Shown: in pieces, positions 35,188 to 47,960 of the stretch | How positions within the stretch are numbered: position 1 is the first letter of the stretch | Layout: each line of letters begins with the position of its first letter | Assembly: GCA_035235625.1 (NCBI GenBank) | Contig: CP141149.1 | Coordinates: forward strand, 13,147,893-13,211,892 | Origin: Saururus chinensis | Lineage: Eukaryota > Streptophyta > Magnoliopsida > Piperales > Saururaceae | Direction of reading: 5' to 3' | Length of the DNA: 64,000 nt | Notes under the pieces: generated by a model | What the model was told of the DNA's origin: nothing | Database searches by the model: none | What the model saw: the letters and a program-made list of their open reading frames with translations, nothing else | Made by a program: the position numbers and the translations under genes

Positions 35188-36480
35188 GGAAAATCCCGAG
35201 TTGAGACGTGCCCCACCTACTGTGATCCCCCAGTTGAACGCATGATAGCTGAGCTGAGATGATGTATAGGCATCCTAGTGCTCCAAAGTTGGACTGCATC
35301 CTGCCCACCCTTTAGCACATGGCATGCTTGATTGTTTATGCTTGCTTGTCTGTCTCCGGAAGGGCGTTGTCATCCTCTTCATATAGCTTATTCAGTCGTT
35401 TCCCCTCTTTGATTGTTTTTCTTGCAACCTTTGACATGTCCTATACAAAGATGTTAAATTAAAAATCAATCACAAGGGAATATACATATATTGTATAATC
35501 AAGCTATTAAAATATGAAAAGGATAATGCCTAAAAAAATAAATTATTGCTCACTAGTCAAGCTCTTTATTATCCAGTTTTAAAGTTTGTTTTCCAGTGCT
35601 ATAGTTTTCCAGTTTTTTAGTGTTCCAATTTTATAGTTTTCTAGTTTTATAGTTTTCCAAGTTTATAGTTTTCCAGTTTTATAGATTTATAATTTTATAA
35701 TTTTCCAGTTATTTAGTTTCATATTGTTCCACTTATTTTATGGCAAACAACCAGTAAATTTACTGTCAATTTCCAATTGTTCAGTTTTATAAATTTTTAG
35801 TTTTGTAGTTATTCAGTTCACACTTTCATAGTAATATTTATCAAACAATTTCATCACATCGGTCAATTTGAGACTAATTCATGCTTAATCATCCAAAAAA
35901 TATAAAATTAATCATTACGTATAATCACAGCAAGCAATTTGTAACTAATTAATGCTTTATTCTCAATAAAATTTACCTTTTCATTATTATGTGACACACA
36001 ATAATATGAAAACTACAGGTAAAAACCAAATAGATCAAAGGATGAAATTTGTTCAATATTCATGTCAACAATCATGTATGGGACATACAGGCAAGATCCA
36101 ATGATTATAATTAGCAAATATATCAATTTTGTAAAAAAACATACCTTCAAATGAGGGCAGTGAGGGCGAGGGCAATTCCTCCCAAGGCCGAGATGAAGGC
36201 AGTGAGGGCGACAGATGAAATCAAAAATGACAAAGAGGAACAAGTGGCAAGGGAGACGAACAGATGCTCTCCGGGAAGTGGAGGTGGCAAGGGAGATGAA
36301 GAGATCGAGGAATCTACTTTGGAGGGTATTTCAGTAAAAAATGCTCCTACATGTACAAGTTCTCACTTGAGCAAGTCTACTTTGGTAAATAGTAGATACC
36401 AGCTCACATTTCAGTTATTTGACCAAAGTAGGAGTCTACTTTGGTCAATTCCTCTAATTATAAGTGTCGTTTATATAATA
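35188..36480. other. AT-rich non-coding stretch
   Basis: No gene is supported. The 113-aa frame at 36151-36492 is low-complexity (charged, then hydrophobic) and matches nothing I know. Confidence 0.4.
35570..35830. repeat. degenerate tandem array of CCAGTTTTATAGTTTT units
   Basis: About a dozen copies of a 10- to 17-bp unit (TTCCAGTTTTATAG). The array is roughly inverted relative to the GGAAAACT-type repeats at 33905-34015, so the two could be remnants of subterminal repeats of the MULE between them. Confidence 0.6.
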
Positions 36481-36649
36481 AAGTTTTTTTAAAAAATAAA
36501 ATTACTTATCCAAAGCACAGCTAATAATAAAATATATTAGACAAAGCGTTGCTAACACATTGAAAAAATAAAATAATAATAATAAATGCTTTTCTAGTCG
36601 TCGCTAAAGACGAAATGTTTTTAAAAAAAATTCACCGGTGGTGGGCCCG

Positions 36650-36900
36650 ACCAGAGAAGGGAGAGGGGGCAGAGCACGACTGGGCGCCGGAATCAAAATC
36701 AAAGGAGGGAAAGGAGGGGCAGAGCCGGGGAGAGAGGGGAGAGTGGGAGGGAGGAGGACAGTGGGAGATTGGAGGACAGTGGAGGAAGGCAGGGACCGAA
36801 GGACGACGGGGAGAACAGTGGAGTCAAGTACCCAGGAAGAGAGGGGGGAATAGTAGGGAGGAGGGGGTGGGGGCCAAAGGACGGCATGAAGGGGCAGACA
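36650..36900 (+). repeat. polypurine (GA/GGGA) tract
   Basis: About 250 bp of plus-strand purines (GGGAGAGG, GGAGGACAGTGGAGG). It generates glycine/glutamate-rich and, antisense, proline/serine-rich frames that are not genes. Confidence 0.9.
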
Positions 36901-37269
36901 AAATTTACCCGCACGGGAAAAATTTGCGACGCTCATGAAGAGCGTCGCTAATACTATAGGTAATTGTGACACTAGTAATTTAGTGTCGCAATTAATTAAT
37001 GCTATTAGCGACGGTGTCATTCTAGCGTAGCTAATAACATTTAAACTTTTGTTACAAAAAAAAAGATTATTAGCAATGCTTGTACCGAGTGTCGCTATTA
37101 GTGTGGGTATTTGCGATGCATACAGTATGCGTCGCTACTACACATATTAGGCACGTATATGTGTATGCATCGACTAGGTAGTAGCAATGCATAATGCTAT
37201 GCGTCGCTACTACCAAGGACTACTAGTGACACATACTAGTATGCATCACTCTTTTTTTAAAAAAAATAA

Positions 37270-39450
37270 TTTATAATTTTAATTCTCTCTTACCTCTCTA
37301 TCTCTTTCTCTCTCTTCCTTTGTCTCCCCCCTCACTCTCACTCTCCCACTCTCTCTCCTCCTCCCTCTCCCTCTCTCTCTCCTCTTCATCTCTCTTCCTT
37401 TCTCTCTCCCTCTCTCCTCTTTCTCTCTCTTCCTCTCTCCCTCTCTCTCTTCTTTCTCTCTCCTCTTTATCTCTCTTCCTTTCTCTCTCCCTCTCTCTCC
37501 TCTTTATCTCTCTTCCTTTCTCTCTCCCTCTCTCCTGTTTTTCTCTCTCTTCTCTCTCCTCACACACTCTCTCTATCTCTTTTAATTTAATTTTTTTAAA
37601 ATAAAAAACTATTAGTTACGCATAGTAGTGGCGACACATATATATATGCATCGCTAATATACAAGGTAGTAGTGATGCAAACATGTATGTGTTCGCTACT
37701 ACTTAGCAACACATGAATCTATATGTCGCTACTACCCAGGACTACTAGCGACGCATACTCACTAATATTTTTTTTATTTTTTTTAAAATAATTGATAATT
37801 TTAATTCTCTCCTCTCTATCTCTTCCTCTGTCTACCCCTCACTCTCTCCCTCTGTCTCTCCTCCCTCCCTCCACTCTTTCTCGCCCTCTCTTTCTTCCTC
37901 TCTCTCTCCCTCTCTCTCCTTTTTCTCCCCTCACCCACTCTATTCCATTCTCTCTCTTCTCTCCGCCCTCTCTCTTCCTCTCTCACCCTCTCTCTTCCTC
38001 TCTCTCACCTTCTCTCTCCCTCTCTCTTTTTTCTCCCTTCACCCTCCCTCTTCATTTCTCTCTGTCCTCTTTATTTCTCTTCCTCTATCTCTTACGCTCT
38101 TCCTCTCTCTCCTCTTCCTCTCTTTCTCCTCTTTCTCTCTCTCTCCTCTTCCTCTCTTTCTCCTCTTTCTCTCTCTCTCCTCTTCCTCTCTTTCTCCTCT
38201 TTCTCTCTCTTCCTATCTCTCTCAAACCCTCTCTCTCCCTCACCCTCTCTCTTACTTTCTCTTTCCTCTTTATCTCTCCTCATCTCCCCTCTCTTTCCTC
38301 ACTCTCTCTTTCTCTTTTAATATTAATTTTTTAAAATAAAAAATTTTATTAGCGAAGCATACCATACACGTCGGGTAGTAGTGACACATACGTGTATGCA
38401 TAGCTAAGCTACAAGGTAGTAGCAAAGCATTATGCTATGTGTCGCTACTAACCAAGACTACTAGTGATGCATACTAGTATGTGTTGCTAATATTTTTTAT
38501 TTTTTTAAAATAATTTATAATTTTAATTCTCTATCTCCCCCTCACTCAATCTCTCCCTCCTCTCTTCCCCTCACTCTCTCTCTCTCTTCCTCTCTCTCCT
38601 TTTTCTCCCCTCACCCTCTCTATTCCGTTCTCTCTCCCTCTCTCACCCCCTCTCTCCATCACCCTCACCCTCTCTCCTCTCTCTCCTTTTCCTCCCCTCA
38701 CCCTCTCTCTCCTCTTTATCTCTCTTTCTCTCTCTCTCCTCTTTATCTTGCTTCCTCTGTCTCCCTCTCTCTCCTCTTTTTGTCTCTTCCTCTCTCTCCT
38801 TTTTCTCTCTCTCACCCTCTCTCTTTCTCTCTCTCTCATCATTCTCCCCTCATCCTCTCTCTTCCTTTTTCTCTCCTCGTCTCCCCTCTCTCTCCTCTCT
38901 CTACACACTCTCTCCTCTAATTTTAATTTTTTATAATTTTTTATTTTTTTAATTTTATTTTAAAAATAAAATAAATATTATTAGCTACGCATAGTAATAA
39001 ACATCACTAATAGACTCAGTAGTAGCAATGCATAACTATATGCATCGCAAATACCTAGTCTATTAGTGACGCATAATTCTATGCGCCGCTAATAATATTT
39101 TGTTATTTTTATCTTCTCTCTCTAGATCTCTCCCCCCTCCTCTCTCTTTCTCTTCCTCCCCTTCTCTCTCTTCTCACTCTCCTCCCTCTCTCCTCTCCTC
39201 TCCTCTCTCTCCCTCCCTCTCTCTCCTCTCTCTCTTCCCTCTCCTCTCTCTTTCCTCTCTCCCTCTCTCCTCCTCTCTCTTCCCTATCCTCTCTTTCTCT
39301 CTCTTCCCTGTCCTCTATCTCTCTCTCCTCTCCCTCTCTTTGTCCCTCTCTCCTCCTCCCTCTCCTCTCTCTTCCCTCTCATCTCTCTCTCCCTCTTTCT
39401 CCTCACTCTCTCTTTCTCCTCTCTCTACACACTATCTCTCCTCTAATTTT
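37270..39450. repeat. four (CT)n-rich blocks alternating with hairpin modules
   Basis: Plus-strand TCTCTC/CCTCTC blocks lie at about 37277-37587, 37800-38320, 38520-38925 and 39105-39450. They are separated by AT-rich spacers holding paired TATGCGTCGCTA / TAGCGACGCATA motifs. Repeat period is roughly 530-720 bp. The S/L/P-rich and R/E-rich frames across them are artefacts. Confidence 0.9.
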
Positions 39451-39479
39451 AATTTTTTAAGATTTTATATTTTTATAAA

Positions 39480-40080
39480 TTTATTTTAAAAATAAAATAA
39501 ATATTATTAGCGACGCATAGTAATATGCGTCGCTAATATATATGGTATTAGGGATGCATAACTATATGCGTCACTAATACATATTCTATTAGCAACGGTT
39601 AATCCTATGCGTCTCTAATAATATTTATTTTATATTTTTTTAAATATAATAATTTTAAAAAAATCATAAAAATTAAAATTTTATTTTTTTATTTTAAACT
39701 CATTACTATTAGCGACGCTTTATATAAGCATCGCTAATGGCATACCTAATTAGCGACACTTTCTAATAAGTGTCGCTATTATTAAAACTATTAGTGACAC
39801 TTTAGATAAAGCGTCGCTAATAGTAATAATTTTAAAAAAATATATATTTTAGCGACGCTTATTGTATACGTCGCTAATAGACATATATTAGCAATGCTTT
39901 GTTTATGCATCCCTAATAATTATTGTAATAGTGACGCTTAATTAAAAACGTTGCTAATAGTTATTTTTTTGCAACGCTTAATTAAAAACATCACTAATAG
40001 TTATTTTTTATGACACTTAATTATGCATCACCAATAGCAGTTTTTAGTGATGCTTATATTTGCGTCGCTAATAATTGAAT
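39480..40080. repeat. dense GCGTCGCTAAT hairpin array
   Basis: Roughly ten GCGACGCTTA / GCGTCGCTAATAG motifs in alternating orientation and increasing decay. It forms the subterminal region next to the right CACTA-like end. Confidence 0.75.
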
Positions 40081-40106
40081 CGCTAATGCTATATTTTGTT
40101 GTAGTG

Positions 40107-43100
40107 ACGCTGAGTGCCACTAGATCATCACCTTAACCTCCGGGGAGTGACTAGATACCATGAACTTTTTCGAAGGCAAGGCACACCTATGCTCATGGGG
40201 CACATGATAAAACAGATAAGAGCAGTTCCATGATACTACCTACTTGAGCGTGTAAACATAAACACCCACACATTAGGGATCATACAATTGCTCACACTTT
40301 AGGGGTCTTATAATGTCAGTGCCACTCTTGGGCAGAATCATACAGTGCTACTCTTGGGCAGAAATCATACAGTGTCACTCTTGGGCAGAATCATACAACA
40401 CTCTCAATAGATCATCAAACGTTTGGGCTTAATACATCACTTAGTCCAAATCGAAAATATACATCACTCTCAACAGAGCATCAGACGTTTGGGGCTCAAT
40501 ACAACACACAAACAACATCCCGCACGATAAACACCATGACAGGACATGACAAATGGTAAGCCGACTCATTATCGGCTAGCTCAAACACGAAACTTAATTA
40601 GTCGAAACCCTCAGGTCTTAAACTCACAACGCTATTATTAGCTTTTCTTTTAATTCTAGTTTGAATTGAGTAATTTATGCGGTATAATTATGCCACAAAA
40701 ACTCTCAAACATACAATGCTCCATTGATCAAAACGAAGTTGAGCCCGATCCAAAACCCTAGTTCGTCATGGCAGCAGACTTCACTTAACCCATCCATCTT
40801 ATGATCATAAGTCATCATACACCAAAATCTTACATATTCATACAATCTCCGCCATCCACCTAATGGCCAACCCATCTTACTTAGAAGTCAACAAACTGAC
40901 AACCTTAGAGCCAACTCCAATTACCACCCTCTTACTTATACCTCACTTATTTTACTTACTTTTTACTTCATAATGTGTACGTTGTGCTTGTACAATTACG
41001 CAATACTCTTAGTGTCTAACAATTCCCCAACATACGCTCCAATTCAAACCGATCCATTTCAATCCTCTCCCATCAAACTTACATCCTTTGTCTTCCGTCA
41101 TACTCGTACACATCCACAACTCATCCATACCAAACCCTCTATCACCTCTTATTGTCCATCGCCCACACTTCTCACCCCCCCCACACACACATATCCATAT
41201 TCATCGCACAGGCATATAACCGTCATACATACATATGTCCATCACACATACTTTCATACACACAATTCCATACATAGCTTACCAATATACTTGCTAGTCA
41301 TTACTAGCGCACACACAATCCACATACATAGCATACAAACATACTCACTGGCCCTCACTAGCACACACATAATCCACATACATAGCTTACCAACATACTT
41401 ATAGCTCACATGCATGTCATATGCATTTCAACATGGCATAATTTATCCTCTTACATCATGCAAACGAATCATGATTTAATATCCAAAGCATTGAATCATA
41501 CAATCCTAGCATACTGCTATACATTCAAAGCATGCTTTCATGAAATTATGAGTTTAAAGATCCCCAACCTTGTAATCATGACGTATGATGGAGAGCACAC
41601 GATGATGGCGGTGGAGTTGGTGATCAAAACCATTGCCAAGTTGAGAGAGCTACTATCCCAAGAGTTTAGGAAGCGCCGGAAGTACTCACAGCCAAACAGG
41701 GTGTCAGAAGTCAATGCAACAAAATCCGCAATTCATGGTGGCACACTAGGTGCGGCCAGGAGAAAGGTCGTGACAATGATGGTAGGTGCGACTGGAAGTT
41801 GAGGTGTACTCACTGAAGGTCGACCGACGGCTGAGAAGTACTCGGCCGGATGCAAGAGGTTGAAATCTATCATGGACAGCACCTAATGGCATCAATTTCA
41901 CATCAACAAGGGCCCACATAAGGGCGGAGGGCATGGGGCGATGCTCAAGGATGGAGAAGAGGTGGATGAGGGAACTAATCGTCAAATCCATTCGGTGGCA
42001 GAGCCAGCTGATGGTCATGCGGCACAAAATCGATGCCTAAGCCCTGAAACACATTAGTGGCCACATGCACACGTAGCCAAAAGGGCCACTCTAGGGGGAG
42101 ATGGGTCGGACGGCAGTGGCCCAATGCCCACAAAAGGGCAACTGAGCTAAGGCCAAGATGTGGTGGCCAATCGAAGTGGAGACATCATCGATCACCAGCC
42201 ACAATCAACACATTTGGTACAGGCAGTCGTGCATCTCGCACAGTATAGGGCAAGGTAAGCGGCCCATTTTGGACAGAGGCATAATCGGGCCAAGTGGGGC
42301 TGGCCCTCGCTATTGCCGAGCCAGGCCAAATGGCCCATGGCTCGCAGATGGAAATAACCCGAGATGCACCGAAAGTGTCTACCGAGTGGAAAAATAGAGG
42401 AACGGTGAGGCAGAGGTTGAACTGGGAAGAGGATAGGAGCGGGGGGGGCATAGGAGGTCAATCTGTCCACACATAGAATGAAGGGCTGGTGGCCAATCGG
42501 AAACGGCAGATGGAGGCGACAAAACAATTGTCCGATGGCTAAAATCGTTTTGGCATAGTGAGAAGAAAATACCAAGTAAAGTATCGGTACCTCACAGAGG
42601 AGCAAGGAAAGCATGGAAGCAACCCTGGAAATCGGTATGGGTTCCTGGCAACCAAACGAAGATAAGTCTAGTTGAGGGTGGTAGCAAACGGCATCAAAAT
42701 CACCCTCCTACGTCCCAAAAATGAATTTGCAAGGTGAGAAAAACCGAGGAAAAGACCGGTATCTCGTAGAGGAGTAAGGAGGACATGACAACATCATAGC
42801 CAGTACCTACGGTCTCATGGCAGTAAGGCACAGTGGATCCCGACAAGAACTGGTGGAATCTGATGACAGAGGAGGGACAATGGAGCGACCGAAAACTCAC
42901 TCGGGTTTCTCTCAAAATTACTGGACGTCAAAGTTTTCTTGACGTCAAAATCTTTCTGGAATCCGGTTGTCAGGTTCTAGTTTTATATATCTTTTTTTTC
43001 CTCTTATGTCCTCAACACGTGTTAACCTCTTGTTTACATGTTAACTAAGCCCCACGCCCAACTCGACAGATATAATACTGAAGTCAAATATGTAAAACAA

Positions 43101-43191
43101 ATATGCCGATTCGTCACATTTTCCTACCAAAAATGACCCAAAAAATAGTAAGAAAATTACAAAAAATTATAGAAAAATCAAGGATATTACA
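40107..43191. mobile_element. A2: truncated copy of LTR family A
   Basis: A2 begins abruptly at CTTAACCTCCGGGGAGTGACTAGA (about 40130), which is mid-sequence in A3 (about 52728). It continues through the same landmarks to TCAAGGATATTACA at 43191. It is poor in CpG where A3 is rich, so it is older or more heavily deaminated. It is joined to the integrase reading frame of element F exactly where F breaks off. Frames such as 143 aa at 40973-41404 and 140 aa at 42192-42614 are not genes. Confidence 0.65.
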
Positions 43192-43639
43192 TGAAGAATG
43201 GACTTAACTTGCATTTGATGTAGAATCTCATGACCCCTTGGGTTGGCAAGATTTTTAGAAGTACATGGTCGCGTATGCTGAATTCGAGATCCTTCTATCT
43301 TTGGTCAATGTAACTCTTATGACAACTCCAAGCTGTCACTTGTTGTTCCTTGATGAGCTTCACCTTATCTGCACACTGCTGCAATAACACCGATTTTAGC
43401 ATTTGATGTTCACCAACCTCGCTCCGGTAAGTCGGATATCTGCAAGGTCTCCCATACAATGCCTCGTGGGGAGCCATGCCAATGTTCATGTGAAAGCTAT
43501 TGTTATAAGCAAACTTGATGAGTGGTAGATGAACGTCCCAATCACACTTCCAGTCTAAAGTGCATACCAGAAACATGTCTTCTAGGGTTTGGATAGTTCT
43601 ATCTGACTAACCATCAGTATGCGGGTGGAATGCAGTACT
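43192..43639 (-). pseudogene. Ty3/gypsy integrase, C-terminal part (element F)
   Basis: Read leftwards from the K duplication: STAFHPHTDG, DRTIQTLEDMFLVC, WDVHLPLIKFAYNNSFHMNIGMAPHEALYG, DKVKLIKEQQ, KSYIDQR-stop-KDLEFSIRDHVLLK, GVMRFYIKCKLSPFF. This is the end of the integrase catalytic core and the following GPF-like segment. It contains at least two stops (TAG for a glutamine before SDRTIQ, TGA before KDLEF). The frame ends at the A2 boundary, so the rest of pol and the 3' LTR are displaced or lost. Confidence 0.85.
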
Positions 43640-44271
43640 AAACTTGTCACGCCCTGGCGATGCCCGACCCGAGCCGAACCCGGTCCAAGGGCCGGTCAAG
43701 CGCGCGGGGGCGACGAAGTGGAATTTGAGAAACGATCTAGCGGAAGACTTAACCCTAACCACGGGCGATTAACAAAAACACGGAGTACGCACAATCCTTT
43801 GAGCAAGAGTAAATAAAAAGGGAAGAAAAGGTGTTGCTTATCACAAAGTAAACAACAATCTCAAACCCACAAGCTTAGTTAAGTAAAGCCCACACCGGCT
43901 CAAAATAAGTCATAAGCATCACAACTATAAAATATGACATAAATCAAAACAAGAACCCTACACAAAGGTCCTAAACAACAGCATAACTAAGGAAAATAAC
44001 CACACAAAGATCTCCACGATCACATCCAAGCCACCTCCGACCTTTCCTCGAAGAGGAGATCCTGTCCGTCTGCGTGTCGCACCACTCAGCCCCAAATCAA
44101 AACACGCAAAGAGGGGTGAGTTTAACAAACTCAGCAATGGCTTTAATATCACTAACAACATCGAAAATACGATAGCATAGCGATATAATCATTCAAATCA
44201 ACGATTTACATGGTGCAACATTTTCTGATCACATATACATATCACCTAACACTGCATCATAGTGCATAATC

Positions 44272-44510
44272 AACCTGCATGGATGTATCTCTAACATACA
44301 TATTCCCACATGCATAACATCAACATCAACCTGCATGGATGTATCTCTAACATACATATTCCCACATGCATTATATCATCACAATCAACCTGCATGGATG
44401 TATCTCTAACATACATATTCCCACATGCATTATATCATCACAATCAACCTGCATGGTGTATCTCTAACATACATATTTCACATGCATAACATCAAAATCA
44501 ACCTCCACCA
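44272..44510. repeat. 57-59-bp tandem repeat in K (four units plus a partial)
   Basis: Each unit contains CAACCTGCATGGATGTAT, CTCTAACATACATATT and CCACATGCAT. Units start at about 44272, 44327, 44386 and 44445, with a decayed fifth near 44498. Confidence 0.9.
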
Positions 44511-45734
44511 AGGAGTAATCACACATTAATGTCACACAGACGGGAGCATAGACAAGGCCACGAAGGCGTGTCACGATCCAAAATTCTACACAAGAATTAA
44601 AGAAAAATCGGGGTTGTCAATCCCTAATGCTGCTCGCCCTGGACGATCCTGGCCAAGGATGTCCCATTCTCACACAGAGAATCTAGAGCAGGGGTGTTCG
44701 CCCAGGGACATCTCCTGCGGAGGGAAGAGCCCGAGTTCTCACACAGAGAACCCTAGAACACGTGGTAGCGGGGTGCACATGGCATACCACACTGGATTCT
44801 CAGGGTCCAGATGACACTCATAATAACATTCTCACAATCCGCAAGACAAGTACACAACTCGTCCCCACATCATTCCATTTAACAAGACTCAACCCGGGGA
44901 ATGCACTCGTTCCACACAGGAACTCAAATCAAAATATGTCCTTTCGGACCAATTAACTTGCGATTAATCCACGACCGATCAATCCGGCACACAATTCCAT
45001 CACATTGCATCCAATCAGTCAAATTTGATTAACCACGATGAAGCCTCAATTGGAAATCCATTTTCATGATGCATGCAGCACGGTACATACATGGGCAAAG
45101 CATACATGAATCCTAATCCATGATAAGTGCTCTCATCAGCCCCTAATGCATCATTCATAATCACAATATCAAGCTTCAACATCATCATTTAACCCCACAT
45201 GTGTGTGTGTGCATCTAGTAGAAGCATTTCACATAATGCATGCCAACATGCTTGAAATTAAACTCACTACCACACTACACATGTGAATTTCCATCTAAAC
45301 ATGAATTCCAGCGGAAATCATAGGAGTAGAATCGTTGAAATCATATCTCAATTCAAAACTCCACCACAAAGGCTAAACACATATAACATCACTCATTTCA
45401 TCATTGAGTCATGGCATTCACCAACATCCACACACAACTAACCACAATCTATCATGACAAATCAGTCCAATAATAGATTATAGTTCTACTGAAAATATGC
45501 TTAACAATGAGAAACCAACCATTCATAATTTCAAGATGACGATTCCAACATCATGCCACAAAACATAAGTCATTCCACCATCTCTAAGCATATATCTCAA
45601 CTCCATAAGCTTAATAGCATGCATTTCTAGTAGTCTAACATAGCTTAAAACACTCCACATTCATATAAAATTGGCAAGCTAAAGTGGAATCATCAAAATA
45701 GACATCATATGCACAATATACAATTTACTGTGTA

Positions 45735-45900
45735 ACCGATCGATCGCCCTTTAGGCCGTTCGATCGGTTAAACGTGAAATTTTGAAATTTATAGTTCGGC
45801 CGTTCGAACGCCCAGCAGGCCGTTCGATCGGCTGAACTAGAAAACCAATGTTTCGGCAGTGTTGCCGATTAATCGCCCACAAGGCCGTTCGATCGCCAAC
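45735..45900. repeat. palindrome-rich CGATCGATCG block in K
   Basis: Repeated CCGATCGATCGCCC / GGCCGTTCGATCGG words in alternating orientation, at least six occurrences in about 165 bp. Confidence 0.8.
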
Positions 45901-46993
45901 AAGGCAGAACTGGTCATCTTCTTCCTTTCGCAAAATCAAACCGAAACACCATTGATAACACTTCAAATCCACATCTAACACCCTAATCATCATCAAAAGT
46001 CCTTCTTGACTTCCAGAACATCAAACCATACCATAATAATGCAAAACCCTAAGAAATCGGGATTAAATAATTTCATTTTCTAATCTTACCATTAACACAC
46101 TAAATCAAGCAAACTCCATTCGAAATAAGCCAAAAATGAAGAGTTTTACCATGGATAAACAGAGATTTCGAAGACCCATTACCTCAGCACTTGTTTTAGC
46201 TCGAATTGAAGAGTCACCCTTCTTGAAATCCTTGAAAACACAATGAGTTTGAATTAAACTCTAATAGAAATCGATTTACTCAAGAAATCCCTAATTAAAT
46301 CTTAGATCTAGGGCTTGTTGGTAGTAAAAATCGAATTTTGAATGTTAGGGTTTGTAGTAAAACACAAATCAGTAGCTTTTGATGGTCAAAAATGAATTGA
46401 ATCAAGGGGAAAATGGTAGATTTGGAAGAATTTAAGAAGAAAACCATGGATTAGTACTTAATTAGAGTAAGCTTACCTTAATCGGCTTCTAATTCGGGCC
46501 TAAGTGGGGATTAGGCCAGCCCTCCTTCCTTAGCCTATTCCCAAAAATGGAAATGGCTCTGGTTTACCCTTTTAAGTAAGGGTTGGGGTATGCATAGGTA
46601 AGTTTTGGGGTGTAAATATGAAAAGTAGGCTAAAAGTGGGTATTTTGCAAATTTAAGCACAAATTAAGCCTAATAAAATTCTGAAAATTTTTGTGTGACC
46701 TTAAGTATATGTCTAGGTTCGTTTGACACAAAAATAAAATTTTTGACGGTGGGGCCCACAGGGGTCCCGCCAAAACCCTAATTTTTGGGAAAATAGTAAA
46801 AATTCCAAAAATTCACATTTGGTTTAAAATCACTTAAAACTACTAATATTGAAGTTAATTTTGGTTAAAACCATCACAAACTCTATTTATTTACGAAATC
46901 ACCGAATAAGATCAGAAAACACGTAAATCTCACGATAACCAATTAATTAAAGAAAACCAAAACCGGTTTAAAGATGAGGGTCCTTACAAAACT

Positions 46994-47440
46994 TGAGAGT
47001 GGTGCCTAATTCCTATTGGATTCCTTGCCAAAACTTAGATGCCAATTGTCTATCCCTGTCCGAGATGATGGATAGAGGTACTCAATGCCGATTCACGGTC
47101 ACCTTCACATACAATTTTATCGACAATTCCAAGGAGTGTTTCTTTCTTAATTGGAGGAAATGAAAACTCTTTGCTAGCCGGTCAACAATTACATAGATTG
47201 ACTTGTGCCCTTGAGTCATCCAAGGTAAACCTGAGACAAAATCCATGGTAATATATTTTCATTTCTACTTTGGGATTTCCAAAGATTGGAGGGTTCCAAA
47301 AGGTTTCTACTGTTTAGACTTAACATGTTGGCATGTTAAGCACTTAGACACAAAATCTCCTATGTCTCTTTTCATTTCATTCTACCAGAAACTTCTCTTC
47401 AAATCATGGTACATCTTTGTCCCTTTAAGACTGATGGTAT
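46994..47440 (-). pseudogene. Ty3/gypsy integrase, N-terminal part (element F)
   Basis: Minus-strand reading gives the end of the HHCC zinc finger (KCLTCQHVKSK). The catalytic core follows as TMDFVSGLPWMTQGHKSIYVIVDRL and IISDRD, containing the two conserved aspartates, then GTTLKF, where K interrupts. Stops and shifts are present (for example TAG after KSKQ). Confidence 0.8.
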
Positions 47441-47960
47441 ACCAAGATCGATGTGCTTCAGAAGAAGGTCCTCCATTAACTCGAGTATGGATGGAAACAC
47501 CAATCTTCCTTAGAAACGTATAACATCATCAGGGCTTCTACTAAAAGCTAGTTTCTTCAGCAACACATGTACTTCTTCACTCTCTTATTGAGCCTTAAGG
47601 ATGCGCTTTATTAATTTAAACTAAATGGTTAAGTTTGCAACAAAAGATTTCTTATTTCCTCTTTGATGTACTTGATCCACCACCTTTGCCCCATGTTGAG
47701 GTCACTTTGAAAAAAGATGGACTTTAAACACTAGTGGTTAGTAAAGACTTTGAATTTTCCTCCATATAGATAATGCCGCCAAATTTTTAGCATAAAGACT
47801 ACGACTGCTAATTCCAAATTATAAGTGGGGTAGCTGACCTCGTGCCTTTGCAATTGTCATGAAGTGTATGCTATTTGCATCAAGACACATCCAAGACCTT
47901 TACCGGAAGCATCACTATATACGACATAGCCCCCACTTCCTTATGGTAAGGCTAAAATTG
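47441..47960 (-). pseudogene. Ty3/gypsy RNase H region (element F)
   Basis: Minus-strand reading from about 47899: [51 protein letters not shown]. This is the RNase H domain that degrades RNA in RNA/DNA hybrids. The tail toward 47441 is the RH-to-IN linker, heavily mutated. Confidence 0.75.

Larger units (their letters stand above)
36490..40106. mobile_element. CACTA-like non-autonomous DNA transposon, modular
   Basis: The right end is ATATTTTGTTGTAGTG at 40091-40106; its reverse complement CACTACAACAAAATAT is a typical plant CACTA terminus. The interior repeats TTAGCGACGC...GCGTCGCTAA motifs, many paired as hairpins, which is typical of CACTA subterminal regions. No transposase frame exists. 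The left terminus was not found, so 36490 is only where the motif density begins. Directly to the right, A2 starts in the middle of its sequence. Confidence 0.6.
43645..46988. mobile_element. K: 3.3-kb LTR-type insertion, probable solo LTR
   Basis: K starts TGTCACGCCCTGGCG, ends GGGTCCTTACA, and is flanked by the exact 5-bp duplication aaact (43640-43644 and 46989-46993). Removing it rejoins the two halves of the F integrase (GTTLKF + STAFHP). K has no retrotransposon frame. A minus-strand TATA-like TACTTAAAAGG lies near 46575. The well-preserved duplication and remaining CpGs suggest it is younger than F. Confidence 0.8.

Noticed and set aside
37298..39489. Long S/L/P-rich and R/E-rich frames (up to 180 aa)
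   Set aside because: Direct translations of (CT)n/(GA)n tracts.
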